Source: Deltaproteobacteria bacterium (GTDB lineage Bacteria > Myxococcota_A > UBA9160 > UBA6930). Taken from it: a stretch of DNA of 64,000 nucleotides. The position numbers and the translations under genes were made by a program. Below the pieces are notes generated by a model. It was given only the letters and a program-made list of their open reading frames with translations. It ran no database searches and was not told where the DNA came from. The stretch is from NCBI GenBank assembly GCA_029261795.1, contig JAJDAP010000026.1, positions 1 to 64,000 on the forward strand. The letters run 5' to 3'. This document shows positions 47,385-58,776 of this stretch, piece after piece (positions within the stretch are counted from its first letter, which is position 1; each line of letters starts with the position of its first letter).

Positions 47385-48146
47385 TCAATCGAGAGGGTCC
47401 TGCGCCGGGCTCTCGGGCTCGAGCAGGTGGAGCCGCACGCGGGGTGCATCCCCTCGCACCAGCAGCTCGACTTCCATCCCCTCCGGGGGATCCGCCACCA
47501 CCCGAGCCAGGATGGACGCTGGTGCACCGCGTCCGCCGTCCACCGAGATCTGCATGCCGGCATCGGAGATCTCGCTCGGAACCACCCGCTCGGCGCCAGC
47601 CATCAGCAGCGCGCGCCGAAAGCGGACCCAGCTCGACCATTGGAGCGGCGCTTCGATCCAGTAGCTCCGAGTACCACCATCGGCCACGTCCTGCTGCCAG
47701 AGGCCCACTGCGGCGAGTGCGTTGGTGAGTCGGGGCGTATCCACGTGGACCTGGATTCGAGCCGCGTATTCGCGGGCCGGCGGCGGCGCCTGATCCAGCA
47801 GGATCAGCGTGTCCCGCTCGCCGATGCGCTCCATGACCCGGTAGCGGAGCACGAAATCGCGGGGCGTTCCACCGATCCGGGCCAGCGGTTCCAGCTCCGA
47901 AGGGTCCGTCAGATAGCGGCCGGCGACCTCCGCGACGGCCATTTCGAGCGCGCGGGCGACGACCCGCTCACGGGCCGGCGCACCCGGCAGCGCATCGGCG
48001 CCGGCGGCGACCGCGGCTTCGACTTCGACCGCCGTCGAGCTCGGCACACTGGCGGCCCAGGCCGCCGCACTGGCCATGCCGGAGAGGAGCCACAGCGCCA
48101 GACCGAGTCTGGCGGCGGCCCGGCTGGATTCGCACGAGAGCGACAT
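47385..48146 (-). CDS. DUF2066-like secreted protein
   Basis: Signal-peptide-like start; ARERVVARALEMAVAEVAGRYLTDPSELEPL...YWIEAPLQWSSWVRFRRALLMAG. Confidence 0.6.
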   Translation of the reverse strand: MSLSCESSRAAARLGLALWLLSGMASAAAWAASVPSSTAVEVEAAVAAGADALPGAPARERVVARALEMAVAEVAGRYLTDPSELEPLARIGGTPRDFVLRYRVMERIGERDTLILLDQAPPPAREYAARIQVHVDTPRLTNALAAVGLWQQDVADGGTRSYWIEAPLQWSSWVRFRRALLMAGAERVVPSEISDAGMQISVDGGRGAPASILARVVADPPEGMEVELLVRGDAPRVRLHLLEPESPAQDPLD

Positions 48147-51100
48147 CAGAGAATCACGTCGGCCACCGGCCGCCCGAAGAGCGCATTGATTTCCCGTACC
48201 AGGGGTTCGCCCGGTTCGACGCCGCGCGCATCGGGTAGCGCCATCAGCGTCTCGCTCTCGCCCGGGATGACGAGGTGGAGGATCACGGCGCAATCCCCCG
48301 CGTGCTCCGCCAGGACCGTCTTCAGCGCGAGCAACCGGTCGCGACTCGCCTCTTCCGATGTCACCCGCACGTGAACCTCGGCTGCGAGGCGTTCCTTGGC
48401 CTCGGCGAGCTCGAAGAGATCCCGCACCAGGATCTTGGGCGGATCCTCCGATTCGAGTGTGCCACTCACGACCACGGGGATCGTGGGCTGGTCGGCCTCG
48501 GTGCCCGATGCGAGCGCCTTCTTCAACAGCTCCCGGTGGTTCGCGTAGGGCTCGGCGAAGATCACGAGCTCGAAGCTCCCTTCCAGATCTTCGAGGGTGC
48601 CGAACCCCATGCTCTGTCCGCGGCGGGTTCGGGTCTCGCGAACCTGGGTGATCAGACCGGCCGCGCGGACTTCTCGCCCGACCTTCTGCGTCGCCGTCGC
48701 CGCGGTGACGTCGGTCACCCGCGCCATGGTGGCCAGATGCGCTTCCAACGGGTGGCCGGTGACGTAGAAGCCGAGCACGTCCTTTTCATACCCGAGCCGC
48801 TCCGAATCGGTCCACGGCGGCGCATCCGGCAGCTCGAGATCGTCGACGCCGCCCCCGGTCATGTCGCCGAACAGGCTCTCCTGCCCGATTTCCTTGTCGC
48901 GTTGTGAGGCGGCCCCGGACTCGAGCGCGACATCGAGCGCACCCCACAAAGTCGCCCGGTTCGGATGGAAGGAGTCGAACGCGCCACACTTGACCATGGC
49001 CTCGACGACTCGGCGATTCGCCTTGCGGGCGTTCACGCGGCGCGCGAAGTCATAGAGGCTCTTGAACTCGCCCTCTTCGGCCCGGGTCTCGAGTATCGCG
49101 TCGATGGCGCCCTCGCCCACGTTCTTGACGCCGGACAATCCGAAGCGGATTCCTTCGGCCACTGGCGTAAATTCGCGCTGCGACTCGTTCACGTCCGGCG
49201 GGAGCACGTCGATCTTGCGCTCTTTCGAGTGGGCGATGTAACGCGAGAGCTTGTCGTGGTTGCTCGCTTCGATCGAAAGCACCGCGGCCAGGAACTCTCG
49301 CGGATGGTTCGCCTTCAGATAAGCCGTTTGATAGGTGATGAACGCGTAGGCCGTCGAGTGTGCCTTCGGGAAGCCGTAGCCCGCGAACTCGACGATCTGG
49401 TCGAAAAGCGTCCCCGCCTTCTTGCCGTCGATTGCGTTCGCCTCGCAACCGCCCACGAACTTGTCGCGGTGCTTGGCCATCTCTTCGGCCTTCTTCTTGC
49501 CCATCGCGCGCCGCAGCAGATCCGCCTCGCCGAGCGTGTAGCCCGCAAGCCGGTTGGCGATCTGGAGCACCTGATCCTGATAGACGATCACGCCCAGCGT
49601 CTCTTCGAGCAATTCCGCGAGTTCGGGGACCAGGTACTCGACCTTGGTGATCCCGTGCTTTCGCGAGACGTAGTCGTCGACCATGCCGGCGCCGAGCGGC
49701 CCCGGCCGGTAGAGCGCGATCAGCGGGATCACTTCCTTGAAGGTCCGCGGCTTCAGCTTCATCACGAGGTCGGTCATGCCGGAGGATTCCATCTGGAAGA
49801 CGCCTTCGGTATCTCCGCGGCATAACAACTCGTAGCTGCGTTCGTCGTCGAGGGGGATCTCTTCTGCGCTGAAACCTTCGAAACCCGCCGCGCGGATGTG
49901 CTTCTCCGCGTCCGCAATGATCGTCAGCGTGCGCAGGCCGAGGAAGTCGAACTTGATCAGCCCGATCTTCTCGACGCAGCGCATGTCGAACTGGGTCATC
50001 ACGTCACCGGACTTGGCATCGCGATAGAGCGGGACCATCTCGATCAGCGGTCGGGTGCCGATCACGACCCCGGCGGCATGGGTGGAGGCATGGCGTGTCA
50101 GACCCTCGAGCTTTCTCGCCGTGCTCATCAGCTTCGCGACCTGGCCGTCGTTCTCCGCACGCGCACGCAGGTCCGGGCTCTGATCGAGCGCGTCCGCGAG
50201 CGTGATGCCCAGGGTCTCGGGGATCAGCTTGGCGATCCGGTCGACGTCGCCGAAGGGCATGCCCATCACGCGCCCGACATCGCGAATCGCCGCGCGGGCC
50301 TGCAGGGTTCCAAACGTGATGATCTGGGAGACGCGTCGGCCGTCGTCGCCACGACCGGGCTCGTCGTACTTGTTGGAGACATACCGGATCACTTCGTCGC
50401 GGCCGCGCATACAGAAATCGACATCGATGTCCGGCATCGAAATGCGCTCGGGGTTCAGGAAGCGCTCGAAGATGATGTCGTACTCGATCGGGTCCACGCC
50501 GGTGATTCCGAGCCCGTAGGCCGCGAGGCTGCCGGCCGAACTACCGCGGCCAGGCCCGACCGGGATGCCGTTCTTCTTCGCATAACTGATGAAGTCGGCC
50601 ACGATCAGGAAGTAGCCGGCGAACCCCATCTGATTGATGACACCGAGTTCGTGCTCCATGCGTGGCACGTAATCGGAGAGCTTGCCCTCGAACGGCTGAT
50701 CCGCCTCCATGCCGAGGCGTTCCCGCAAACCGCGCCAGGCATCCTCCTCGACGACCTGCTCGCGCGTCTTCCCCGCCGGAACCTGGAACTCCGGCATGTG
50801 ATAGGTGTCCATGTCGAACTCGATCTCGCAGCGCTCCGCGATCTCCATCGAGTTGTGCACGGCCTCGGGATGATCGTGGAAGACCTCGAGCATCTCCTCG
50901 CCGCTCTTCACGAAGAAGCCCTGGCCATCGAAGCGAAGGCGCTTCGGTTCATCGATATTCGAGGCCGTGCCGATGCAGAGCAACGCGTCGTGGTGCTCGT
51001 GATCATCCTGCTCGAGGTAGTGGGCGTCGTTGGTCGCCAGAAGCGGCAGCCGGAGGTCCGACGACATCTTGATCAACTCGGCGTTCACGTGATCCTGATC

Positions 51101-51661
51101 CGGAATGCCGTGACGCTGCAGCTCGAGGTAATACCGGTCCTTGAAGATCTCGGACATCTCCTCGACCAGTTGCCAGGCGGCGTTCACTTCGCCGCCCATG
51201 ATGCGCCGACACACCATCGAAGAGAGGCAACCCGACGTCGTGATGAGCCCCTCGCTGTGCTTGGCGAGCAGTTCGAGATCGATGCGCGGCTTGTAGTAGA
51301 AGCCCTCGAGGTAGGCCCGCGAAACCAGCGTCATCAGGTTCCGGTAGCCGGTCTCGTTCATCGCGAGCAGCAGCTGATGGCTGATGGCGTCGTGGCCGGA
51401 GCTGTCGCGCTCGCGGCGCTCCTTGTCGAAGCGGGAACCGCCGGCGATGTAGGTCTCACAACCGATGATCGGTTTGATCCCGTTGGCGCGGGCCTTCTCG
51501 TAGAATTCGACGGCACCGAACAGGTTGCCGTGGTCGGTCATCGCGATCGATTCCTGGCCGAGCGCCTTTACCCGCTCGAACAGCGGATTGTGCTTGATGG
51601 CACCGTCCAGGAGCGAGTACTGGGTATGGAGATGCAGATGCGTGAAGGGAACGTTGGCCAC
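48146..51661 (-). CDS. dnaE: DNA polymerase III alpha subunit
   Basis: PHP start FTHLHLHTQYSLLDGAIK; PVGPGRGSSAGSLAAYGLGITGVDPI; PDIDVDFCMRGRDEVIRYVSNKY. Confidence 0.97.
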   Translation of the reverse strand: MANVPFTHLHLHTQYSLLDGAIKHNPLFERVKALGQESIAMTDHGNLFGAVEFYEKARANGIKPIIGCETYIAGGSRFDKERRERDSSGHDAISHQLLLAMNETGYRNLMTLVSRAYLEGFYYKPRIDLELLAKHSEGLITTSGCLSSMVCRRIMGGEVNAAWQLVEEMSEIFKDRYYLELQRHGIPDQDHVNAELIKMSSDLRLPLLATNDAHYLEQDDHEHHDALLCIGTASNIDEPKRLRFDGQGFFVKSGEEMLEVFHDHPEAVHNSMEIAERCEIEFDMDTYHMPEFQVPAGKTREQVVEEDAWRGLRERLGMEADQPFEGKLSDYVPRMEHELGVINQMGFAGYFLIVADFISYAKKNGIPVGPGRGSSAGSLAAYGLGITGVDPIEYDIIFERFLNPERISMPDIDVDFCMRGRDEVIRYVSNKYDEPGRGDDGRRVSQIITFGTLQARAAIRDVGRVMGMPFGDVDRIAKLIPETLGITLADALDQSPDLRARAENDGQVAKLMSTARKLEGLTRHASTHAAGVVIGTRPLIEMVPLYRDAKSGDVMTQFDMRCVEKIGLIKFDFLGLRTLTIIADAEKHIRAAGFEGFSAEEIPLDDERSYELLCRGDTEGVFQMESSGMTDLVMKLKPRTFKEVIPLIALYRPGPLGAGMVDDYVSRKHGITKVEYLVPELAELLEETLGVIVYQDQVLQIANRLAGYTLGEADLLRRAMGKKKAEEMAKHRDKFVGGCEANAIDGKKAGTLFDQIVEFAGYGFPKAHSTAYAFITYQTAYLKANHPREFLAAVLSIEASNHDKLSRYIAHSKERKIDVLPPDVNESQREFTPVAEGIRFGLSGVKNVGEGAIDAILETRAEEGEFKSLYDFARRVNARKANRRVVEAMVKCGAFDSFHPNRATLWGALDVALESGAASQRDKEIGQESLFGDMTGGGVDDLELPDAPPWTDSERLGYEKDVLGFYVTGHPLEAHLATMARVTDVTAATATQKVGREVRAAGLITQVRETRTRRGQSMGFGTLEDLEGSFELVIFAEPYANHRELLKKALASGTEADQPTIPVVVSGTLESEDPPKILVRDLFELAEAKERLAAEVHVRVTSEEASRDRLLALKTVLAEHAGDCAVILHLVIPGESETLMALPDARGVEPGEPLVREINALFGRPVADVIL

Positions 51662-51668
51662 GCCGCGC

Positions 51669-53261
51669 CTACTCCCACTCGATCGTGGCAGGCGGCTTGG
51701 ACGAAACGTCGTAGACGACGCGATTGATCCCGGCGACTTCGTTGGTGATTCGGCTGGAAATGTGGGCCAGCACCTCGTGCGGAATCCGCGACCAGTCCGC
51801 GGTCATGGCATCGACCGAGGAGACGCAGCGCAACGCGATGCAATCGTCGTAGGTCCGCGCGTCGCCCATGACGCCCACGCTCTGGATCGGCAGGAAGACG
51901 GCGAAGGCCTGCCAGATCTCGTCGTAGAGTCCGGCATTGCGGATCTCTTCGATCAGGATCGCGTCGGCTTCGCGAAGCAGGTCGCAGCGCTCTCGCGTCA
52001 CCTCCCCGATGATGCGAATCCCGAGGCCGGGCCCCGGGAACGGGTGGCGCCCCACGATGGTCTCGGGAACCCCGGCCAGGCGGCCCGCCTCGCGCACCTC
52101 GTCCTTGAAGAGTTCGCGGAGCGGCTCGACCAGATCGAGCTTCATGTGTTCGGGAAGACCGCCCACGTTGTGGTGCGTCTTGATGGTCGCCGAGGGCCCA
52201 CGCACCGAGACGCTCTCGATCACGTCGGGATAGAGCGTGCCCTGCACCAGATAATCTGCGCCGCCGATCCGCTCCGCTTCTTCGTCGAAGATCTCGATGA
52301 AGAGATGGCCGATGATGCGTCGCTTCTCCTCGGGGTCGGTCACGCCCTCCAGCGCCTGCAGGAACCGCTTGCTCGCTTCGACGGTGACGAGGGGAATGCC
52401 CAGGCTACCGGCGAACGCGGCTTCGACTTCGGCTCTTTCGTTCTTCCGCAACAAACCGTGATCGACGAAGATGCAAGTCAGTCGATCGCCGATCGCGCGA
52501 TGGACCAGCGCTGCGGCGACCGAGGAATCCACCCCCCCAGAGAGGCCACAGACGACAGCGCCGCTGTCTCCGACCTGGCCGCGCACCGCCTCGACGGCCT
52601 CCTCGACGAACGCTTCGACCGTCCAGCTGCCGGAGCAGCCGCAGATCCCCTTCGCGAAGTTTTCCAGTAGCTGGCTACCGCCTTCGGTGTGGACGACCTC
52701 GGGATGGAACTGGATGCCCATCATCGGAAGTTCGCGATGGGCGGCGGCCGCGAACGGCGAGCCATCACTGGTCGCGATGGCGTCGAAGCCCTCGGGCAGC
52801 CGCAGCACGCGATCCCCGTGACTCATCCAGACCTGACGTTCGCCGGCTTCGAGGCCCGCGAAGAGCGGGTGCGTTCGTTCGACCTTCAACTGGGCACGGC
52901 CGTACTCGTGGTCGTTCGCCTTCTCGACCAGGCCCCCCAGCTGCAGCGCCATCAGTTGGAGCCCATAACAAATGCCCAGTGTCGGTAGACCGAGTTCATG
53001 AATCGCAGGATCCATGGTCGGCGAATCCGCATCGAGCACGCTCGCTGGGCCACCGGAGAGAATCAAGCCGGCAGGCCGCCAGGCGAGAACCTCTTCGACA
53101 CTCAATGTCGGGGGATGGATCTCGCAGTAGACCTGATGCTCGCGAATGCGCCGAGCGATCAGTTGGGTGTACTGCGATCCAAAGTCCAGGATCAGGATCC
53201 GGTCGCGATGCGCGTCGGTCAACGTGGTTGCTCGGCTTCGTACCATCATGTGCGAAGCCAT
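51669..53261 (-). CDS. guaA: GMP synthase (glutamine-hydrolysing)
   Basis: [64 protein letters not shown]. Confidence 0.97.
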   Translation of the reverse strand: MASHMMVRSRATTLTDAHRDRILILDFGSQYTQLIARRIREHQVYCEIHPPTLSVEEVLAWRPAGLILSGGPASVLDADSPTMDPAIHELGLPTLGICYGLQLMALQLGGLVEKANDHEYGRAQLKVERTHPLFAGLEAGERQVWMSHGDRVLRLPEGFDAIATSDGSPFAAAAHRELPMMGIQFHPEVVHTEGGSQLLENFAKGICGCSGSWTVEAFVEEAVEAVRGQVGDSGAVVCGLSGGVDSSVAAALVHRAIGDRLTCIFVDHGLLRKNERAEVEAAFAGSLGIPLVTVEASKRFLQALEGVTDPEEKRRIIGHLFIEIFDEEAERIGGADYLVQGTLYPDVIESVSVRGPSATIKTHHNVGGLPEHMKLDLVEPLRELFKDEVREAGRLAGVPETIVGRHPFPGPGLGIRIIGEVTRERCDLLREADAILIEEIRNAGLYDEIWQAFAVFLPIQSVGVMGDARTYDDCIALRCVSSVDAMTADWSRIPHEVLAHISSRITNEVAGINRVVYDVSSKPPATIEWE

Positions 53262-53326
53262 TGGGGGGTCGAGGAGGCGGCCCGGTGGAGGGACAGGAGC
53301 AGGGGTGGAGGCGAGCGGCTTCGACG

Positions 53327-54886
<1,560 letters not shown>

Positions 54887-54948
54887 CTAGTTGTCCGGGG
54901 TCCGTCCATCAACCGCGGCGCGGTCGTGACGCCAGCGGCGAGGCCGAT

Positions 54949-55368
54949 TCATCCGACCTCGTCGAGCCCGTCTCGCAGCAGGGTCGCCAGATCGGCGACG
55001 ACGGCCTCGAGGACCCGCACAGCGGCACGCGGCGCATCATCGGCAAAGCGATGAAACGCTGTTCGAGTCAGCAGGTGCACGGTGCAGTCGTCCTTGGCCA
55101 CCGCGGTCATCGCGCGCGTGCCGAGGGCCACCAGCGCGGCGCTGCCGAGAGCGGCCGGCGCCAACAGCTCGCCCTCATGGCCAGCCTCGGTTCGCGTCGA
55201 GAGGGAGCCCTGGGAGAGCAGCAGCAGGCCTTCGGCATCCCCGCCCTCTTGCAGGATTCGGCGACCCTTGGCGTACGCCTTCTCTTCGAACAGGGGTACC
55301 AGCAGCTCGAGTTCTTCCGCAGAGAGATCGCGGAACTGCGGGAATTGCTTCAGCTCGGTGGGATTCAA
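54949..55368 (-). CDS. cyclic nucleotide-binding-domain protein (TTG start overlapping upstream stop)
   Basis: NPTELKQFPQFRDLSAEELELLVPLFEEKAYAKGRRILQEGGDAEGLLLLSQGSLSTR; cNMP-binding fold without HTH. Confidence 0.7.
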   Translation of the reverse strand: MNPTELKQFPQFRDLSAEELELLVPLFEEKAYAKGRRILQEGGDAEGLLLLSQGSLSTRTEAGHEGELLAPAALGSAALVALGTRAMTAVAKDDCTVHLLTRTAFHRFADDAPRAAVRVLEAVVADLATLLRDGLDEVG

Positions 55369-56906
55369 GGTAGGACCCGGCCCAGCATCGTCTTCAGCAG
55401 CGAGACGGGGTCTCGACCACTTTCGATCTGGAGTAGAAACAGTGACGAAGAATCGAGCAGCGAGAACTTCTCGTGCACTTCCTCGGCTTGGACGCGTTCG
55501 CCCTTGCGCAGCAACAGGACATGGAAGATCCGGGCCTCGGGCAGATGGGCCAGGCGCTGCAGGAGGGGCCGAAGGGCCGCCTCGGCCTCTGCCGCGGGCT
55601 GCGAGAGCAACAGCAGCGTGCCCAGGGCGCCGTGGGCCATGACCGGCCAGGCCGGCGCGAAGGCCGGGTCCGTGGGCAGGTGAATCCAATCGATGCCGAG
55701 GCCCTCACCGGCTTCGAGGTGTCCCAACTCGACGATGTCGTTCGATTTCACCGGGCCATCGCTTCCGATCTCCATGCCGGGCAAGCCGGAGAGCAGCTGC
55801 ATGAAGTCACGCGTCGCCGACGGATCCGGCGAAGCCAGCAGCAACTTGGCGGCTGGCGGCTCGACGCCTCGCGGACGCCCCTCCTCGACCCAGTCGCGGA
55901 GCTGCCTGAGCTGTCCTGCATCGAACAAGGCGCCCCGGTCGATCTCCGCCCGTTCCGCCTCGCGCCGGAGTGTGATCAGACCGCGCTCGTCGAGGGCCTG
56001 AAGCGTCCGCAGGACTTGATAGTCCGGGTAGCCACAGTGATCGACGATCTCTCCCACTCGCTCATAGATCTCGAGCAGGAGCAGCACCTCCTGGGTAACC
56101 GGATGGACCGCGTTCGGCAGCTCGGCCTTGGGCACGGCGAGGGCCACGCCGGCGCCGAGCGGCGGCAGACTGCCCCGCATGCTTTCCCATTCGTCGAGCT
56201 GACGGACGCCCTCGAGAATCAGTGCGCGCGTCGGCGTCAGGATGCGCGCCGCAGCCGTCACCCGCGTCGGCGCAAAGGCGAAGCTGCCGTTGCGCCAGGA
56301 AAGCAGGCGATAGAGCGCCTTCTCTCCCTGAACCCGCGGGCCAGCCTGAGCCTGGATGACGTTGCCATCACGCAGCAGGACCTGGCCGCGCTCGCGGCGC
56401 CGCCCGGGTTCGCCGCGAACCAGTTCGAGTTCGCCGGTGCGGCGATTCATATGGAAGACCTGGAGCAGATCCGTCAACGGAATCTGCGACAGTTGGCCCT
56501 CGACTTCGTGGTCGGTCGAGGTCTCGCGACCGACGGCATCGATCCGCGCCCGGTGCGCCAGCAGCGCTTCGACGCGCCGGGCGACCTCTTGCTCGTGGAT
56601 ATTCGGTGCCAGCACGTCGTCGAACAGGCCCGCGGTCAGCCCACCCATGGTGTCTCGACCGAAGAGGATGAAACGCACGTGCTGGGTGCGCGGATTTGCG
56701 CGCAGGATCTCGGCCAGGCGGTAGGCGTCGATCAGGGCCAGATCGGCCGTTGCCACGATCAGCTCCGGCACTTCAGCGAGGGCCATTTCCAGGCCCACGG
56801 ATCCGGATTCGACCCGGGTCGGTTGCAGGCCCCGCTGGGACAGGGCCTCGGCAAGCCGCCGGCCCCGAGCCTCGTTGCTATCGGCGATCAGAATCGAGTT
56901 ACTCAC
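55365..56906 (-). CDS. receiver-like + DUF4388-like signalling protein
   Basis: SNSILIADSNEARGRRLAEALSQRG; EGQLSQIPLTDLLQVFHMNRRTGELELVRG...GQVLLRDGNVIQAQAG. Confidence 0.75.
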   Translation of the reverse strand: MSNSILIADSNEARGRRLAEALSQRGLQPTRVESGSVGLEMALAEVPELIVATADLALIDAYRLAEILRANPRTQHVRFILFGRDTMGGLTAGLFDDVLAPNIHEQEVARRVEALLAHRARIDAVGRETSTDHEVEGQLSQIPLTDLLQVFHMNRRTGELELVRGEPGRRRERGQVLLRDGNVIQAQAGPRVQGEKALYRLLSWRNGSFAFAPTRVTAAARILTPTRALILEGVRQLDEWESMRGSLPPLGAGVALAVPKAELPNAVHPVTQEVLLLLEIYERVGEIVDHCGYPDYQVLRTLQALDERGLITLRREAERAEIDRGALFDAGQLRQLRDWVEEGRPRGVEPPAAKLLLASPDPSATRDFMQLLSGLPGMEIGSDGPVKSNDIVELGHLEAGEGLGIDWIHLPTDPAFAPAWPVMAHGALGTLLLLSQPAAEAEAALRPLLQRLAHLPEARIFHVLLLRKGERVQAEEVHEKFSLLDSSSLFLLQIESGRDPVSLLKTMLGRVLP

Positions 56907-58734
56907 CGATCGGAATCCCCAGGTCGCGGCTCAGCTGGAAGGCCAGTTGCTCGACCACGATCGGGTCGGACGTGTGATAGAGGGCGACGTTCGAATCGCT
57001 CCCGGCCTCCCGCAAGAGCGCATAGGGCGGCCCCTCGCCGTAGTAGATCACGAACGGACAGTCCGTTCCGGTCCGCATCGGGGATACCCAGGTCACGGGC
57101 ACGGCGGGCTGAAGATCGCCACGTCGCTCGGCGATCAACACGATCTCGGTCTGGATGCCGGTATCGCGCAGTTCCGCGAGGCCGTCGCGTAGAGGTGCCA
57201 TCAAGCTGGCGCCAGGCGCCACGTAGAGCAGGCCTCGTTCATGGGGTCGTCGGCGGACCTCCGAAATCAGGAAGCGCGTCATCTGCTCGGCAGTCTCCGG
57301 CCGACCCATCGCGCCATCGCCTAGCAAGGTATCGACCAGATCTCGGAACGGCGCCTTCTCGAGTTCGAAGGCGCGCACCCAGCTGGCACGGTCCTCGTCG
57401 ATCCGGTCATCGAGACAGGCGCCGAGCGAGGAGAGGTCGCTGCCATCGAAGGGGAAACTCGCCGTCGCTGCCAGGATCGTGGGCCGATCCGCGGGATCGA
57501 TGGCCTCGAGGGCAGCGCTTCGCTCCAAGGCCGAGCGGAGCCGACGCTTGGCCACGATCGAGCCGATCGCTTCGGATTCGGGCAGCAGCGCACAGAAGCT
57601 CGCGTCCCCCTCGACCGCGAGCAGATCGGTACTCCGCAGAGCTCCGGTCAACTCGCCGGCCAGCCCTTCGAGCAGGCGCGCAACCTCCGACGGTGCGACC
57701 CGCTCGCGAAGCTCGCTCGGGTGATCGAGTTCCATCCGAACCAACGAGAAGGTGCGACCGAAGCGCTGGGCCTTCTGGATCTCGTTCTCGACGACGTCTT
57801 CGAAGTAGGCCCGCGAGTAGGCCTGGGTCGTGGCATCGCGAAACGAACGACGCTCGAGCGTGCGGAAGGCCAGCGCGTTCCCAACCGCGCGGGCGCCGAA
57901 CGGGGCGAGACGATCGGCGAGCTCGAGATCCTCGGAACCGAACGGGCCGCCGTTGATCTTGTCCGTCAGCCGCAGCACACCGAGCAGCGGCCCTTCGGCT
58001 CGGAACGGCACATACATGCTCGTCGGCCCCTCGGACCCCTTGCCCACGATCAGGGCGCCCTGGCCCTCGTCGCCGAGAACGCGGATTTCATCCGGTAGGT
58101 CCTCGAGGCCGATTTCGGCTTCCTCGTCTTCGACCCGAACCAGGCCACCCACGCCGGCCAGGCGCAGGCGGTTGCGTTCGCCGGGGCGCGTCAGCCAGAC
58201 GACACCACCGTGGGCGTTGGTCTCGAGACAGAACGTCTCGACCAGGCGATCGGCCAGCGCCTCGAGATCGAGGGTCGAGAACATGCCGAGGGCACGCTCG
58301 TACTGACTGAAGACCGAGAGATACTCGAGATTCTCGGCCACCAGCTGCCGATGCTCGTCACGGATCTGCTTCTGTTTGAGGATGCCGCCGAGGGATCGGA
58401 GCAGCGCGGCCTTGTCGAGCGGCTTCAGCAGGTAGTCGGTCGCGCCCAGCTTCATCGCGTCGACGGCCGTCTTCACGTCACCGATGCTGGTGACGACGAC
58501 GATCTCCTGGTTGGGCCAGCCTTCCTTGATGCGCTGGACCAGCTCGCTGCCGTCCATGCCGGGCATCACCAGGTCCGTGAGCACCACGTCGAAGACGGTG
58601 GTTTCGAGCAGCGCGAGCGCCTCTTCGCCACCACCGGCCGTTTCGACCTCGAAGCCGGACTCGCGCAGCAGGTCTTCCAGGAATACCCGGAAGTACAGCT
58701 GGTCATCGACCGCGAGAATCCGGGCCTGGCTCAC
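56899..58734 (-). CDS. response regulator REC-GAF with degenerate GGDEF
   Basis: ARILAVDDQLYFRVFLEDLLRESGFEV, VLTDLVMPGMDG; GGDEF-like region DATTQAYSRAYFEDVVENEI... with VEGDASFCALLPES at the active-site position. Confidence 0.82.
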   Translation of the reverse strand: MSQARILAVDDQLYFRVFLEDLLRESGFEVETAGGGEEALALLETTVFDVVLTDLVMPGMDGSELVQRIKEGWPNQEIVVVTSIGDVKTAVDAMKLGATDYLLKPLDKAALLRSLGGILKQKQIRDEHRQLVAENLEYLSVFSQYERALGMFSTLDLEALADRLVETFCLETNAHGGVVWLTRPGERNRLRLAGVGGLVRVEDEEAEIGLEDLPDEIRVLGDEGQGALIVGKGSEGPTSMYVPFRAEGPLLGVLRLTDKINGGPFGSEDLELADRLAPFGARAVGNALAFRTLERRSFRDATTQAYSRAYFEDVVENEIQKAQRFGRTFSLVRMELDHPSELRERVAPSEVARLLEGLAGELTGALRSTDLLAVEGDASFCALLPESEAIGSIVAKRRLRSALERSAALEAIDPADRPTILAATASFPFDGSDLSSLGACLDDRIDEDRASWVRAFELEKAPFRDLVDTLLGDGAMGRPETAEQMTRFLISEVRRRPHERGLLYVAPGASLMAPLRDGLAELRDTGIQTEIVLIAERRGDLQPAVPVTWVSPMRTGTDCPFVIYYGEGPPYALLREAGSDSNVALYHTSDPIVVEQLAFQLSRDLGIPIGE

Positions 58735-58776
58735 GCTTCCCCCCTGGGCTCCACCGAGCGGTGCAGCCCCTAAAGC

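Noticed and set aside
49898-51727. 609-aa plus-strand ORF over dnaE
   Set aside because: Antisense of dnaE.
55473-57956. 827-aa plus-strand ORF over the signalling operon
   Set aside because: Antisense shadow; minus-strand genes have clear REC and DUF4388-like motifs.
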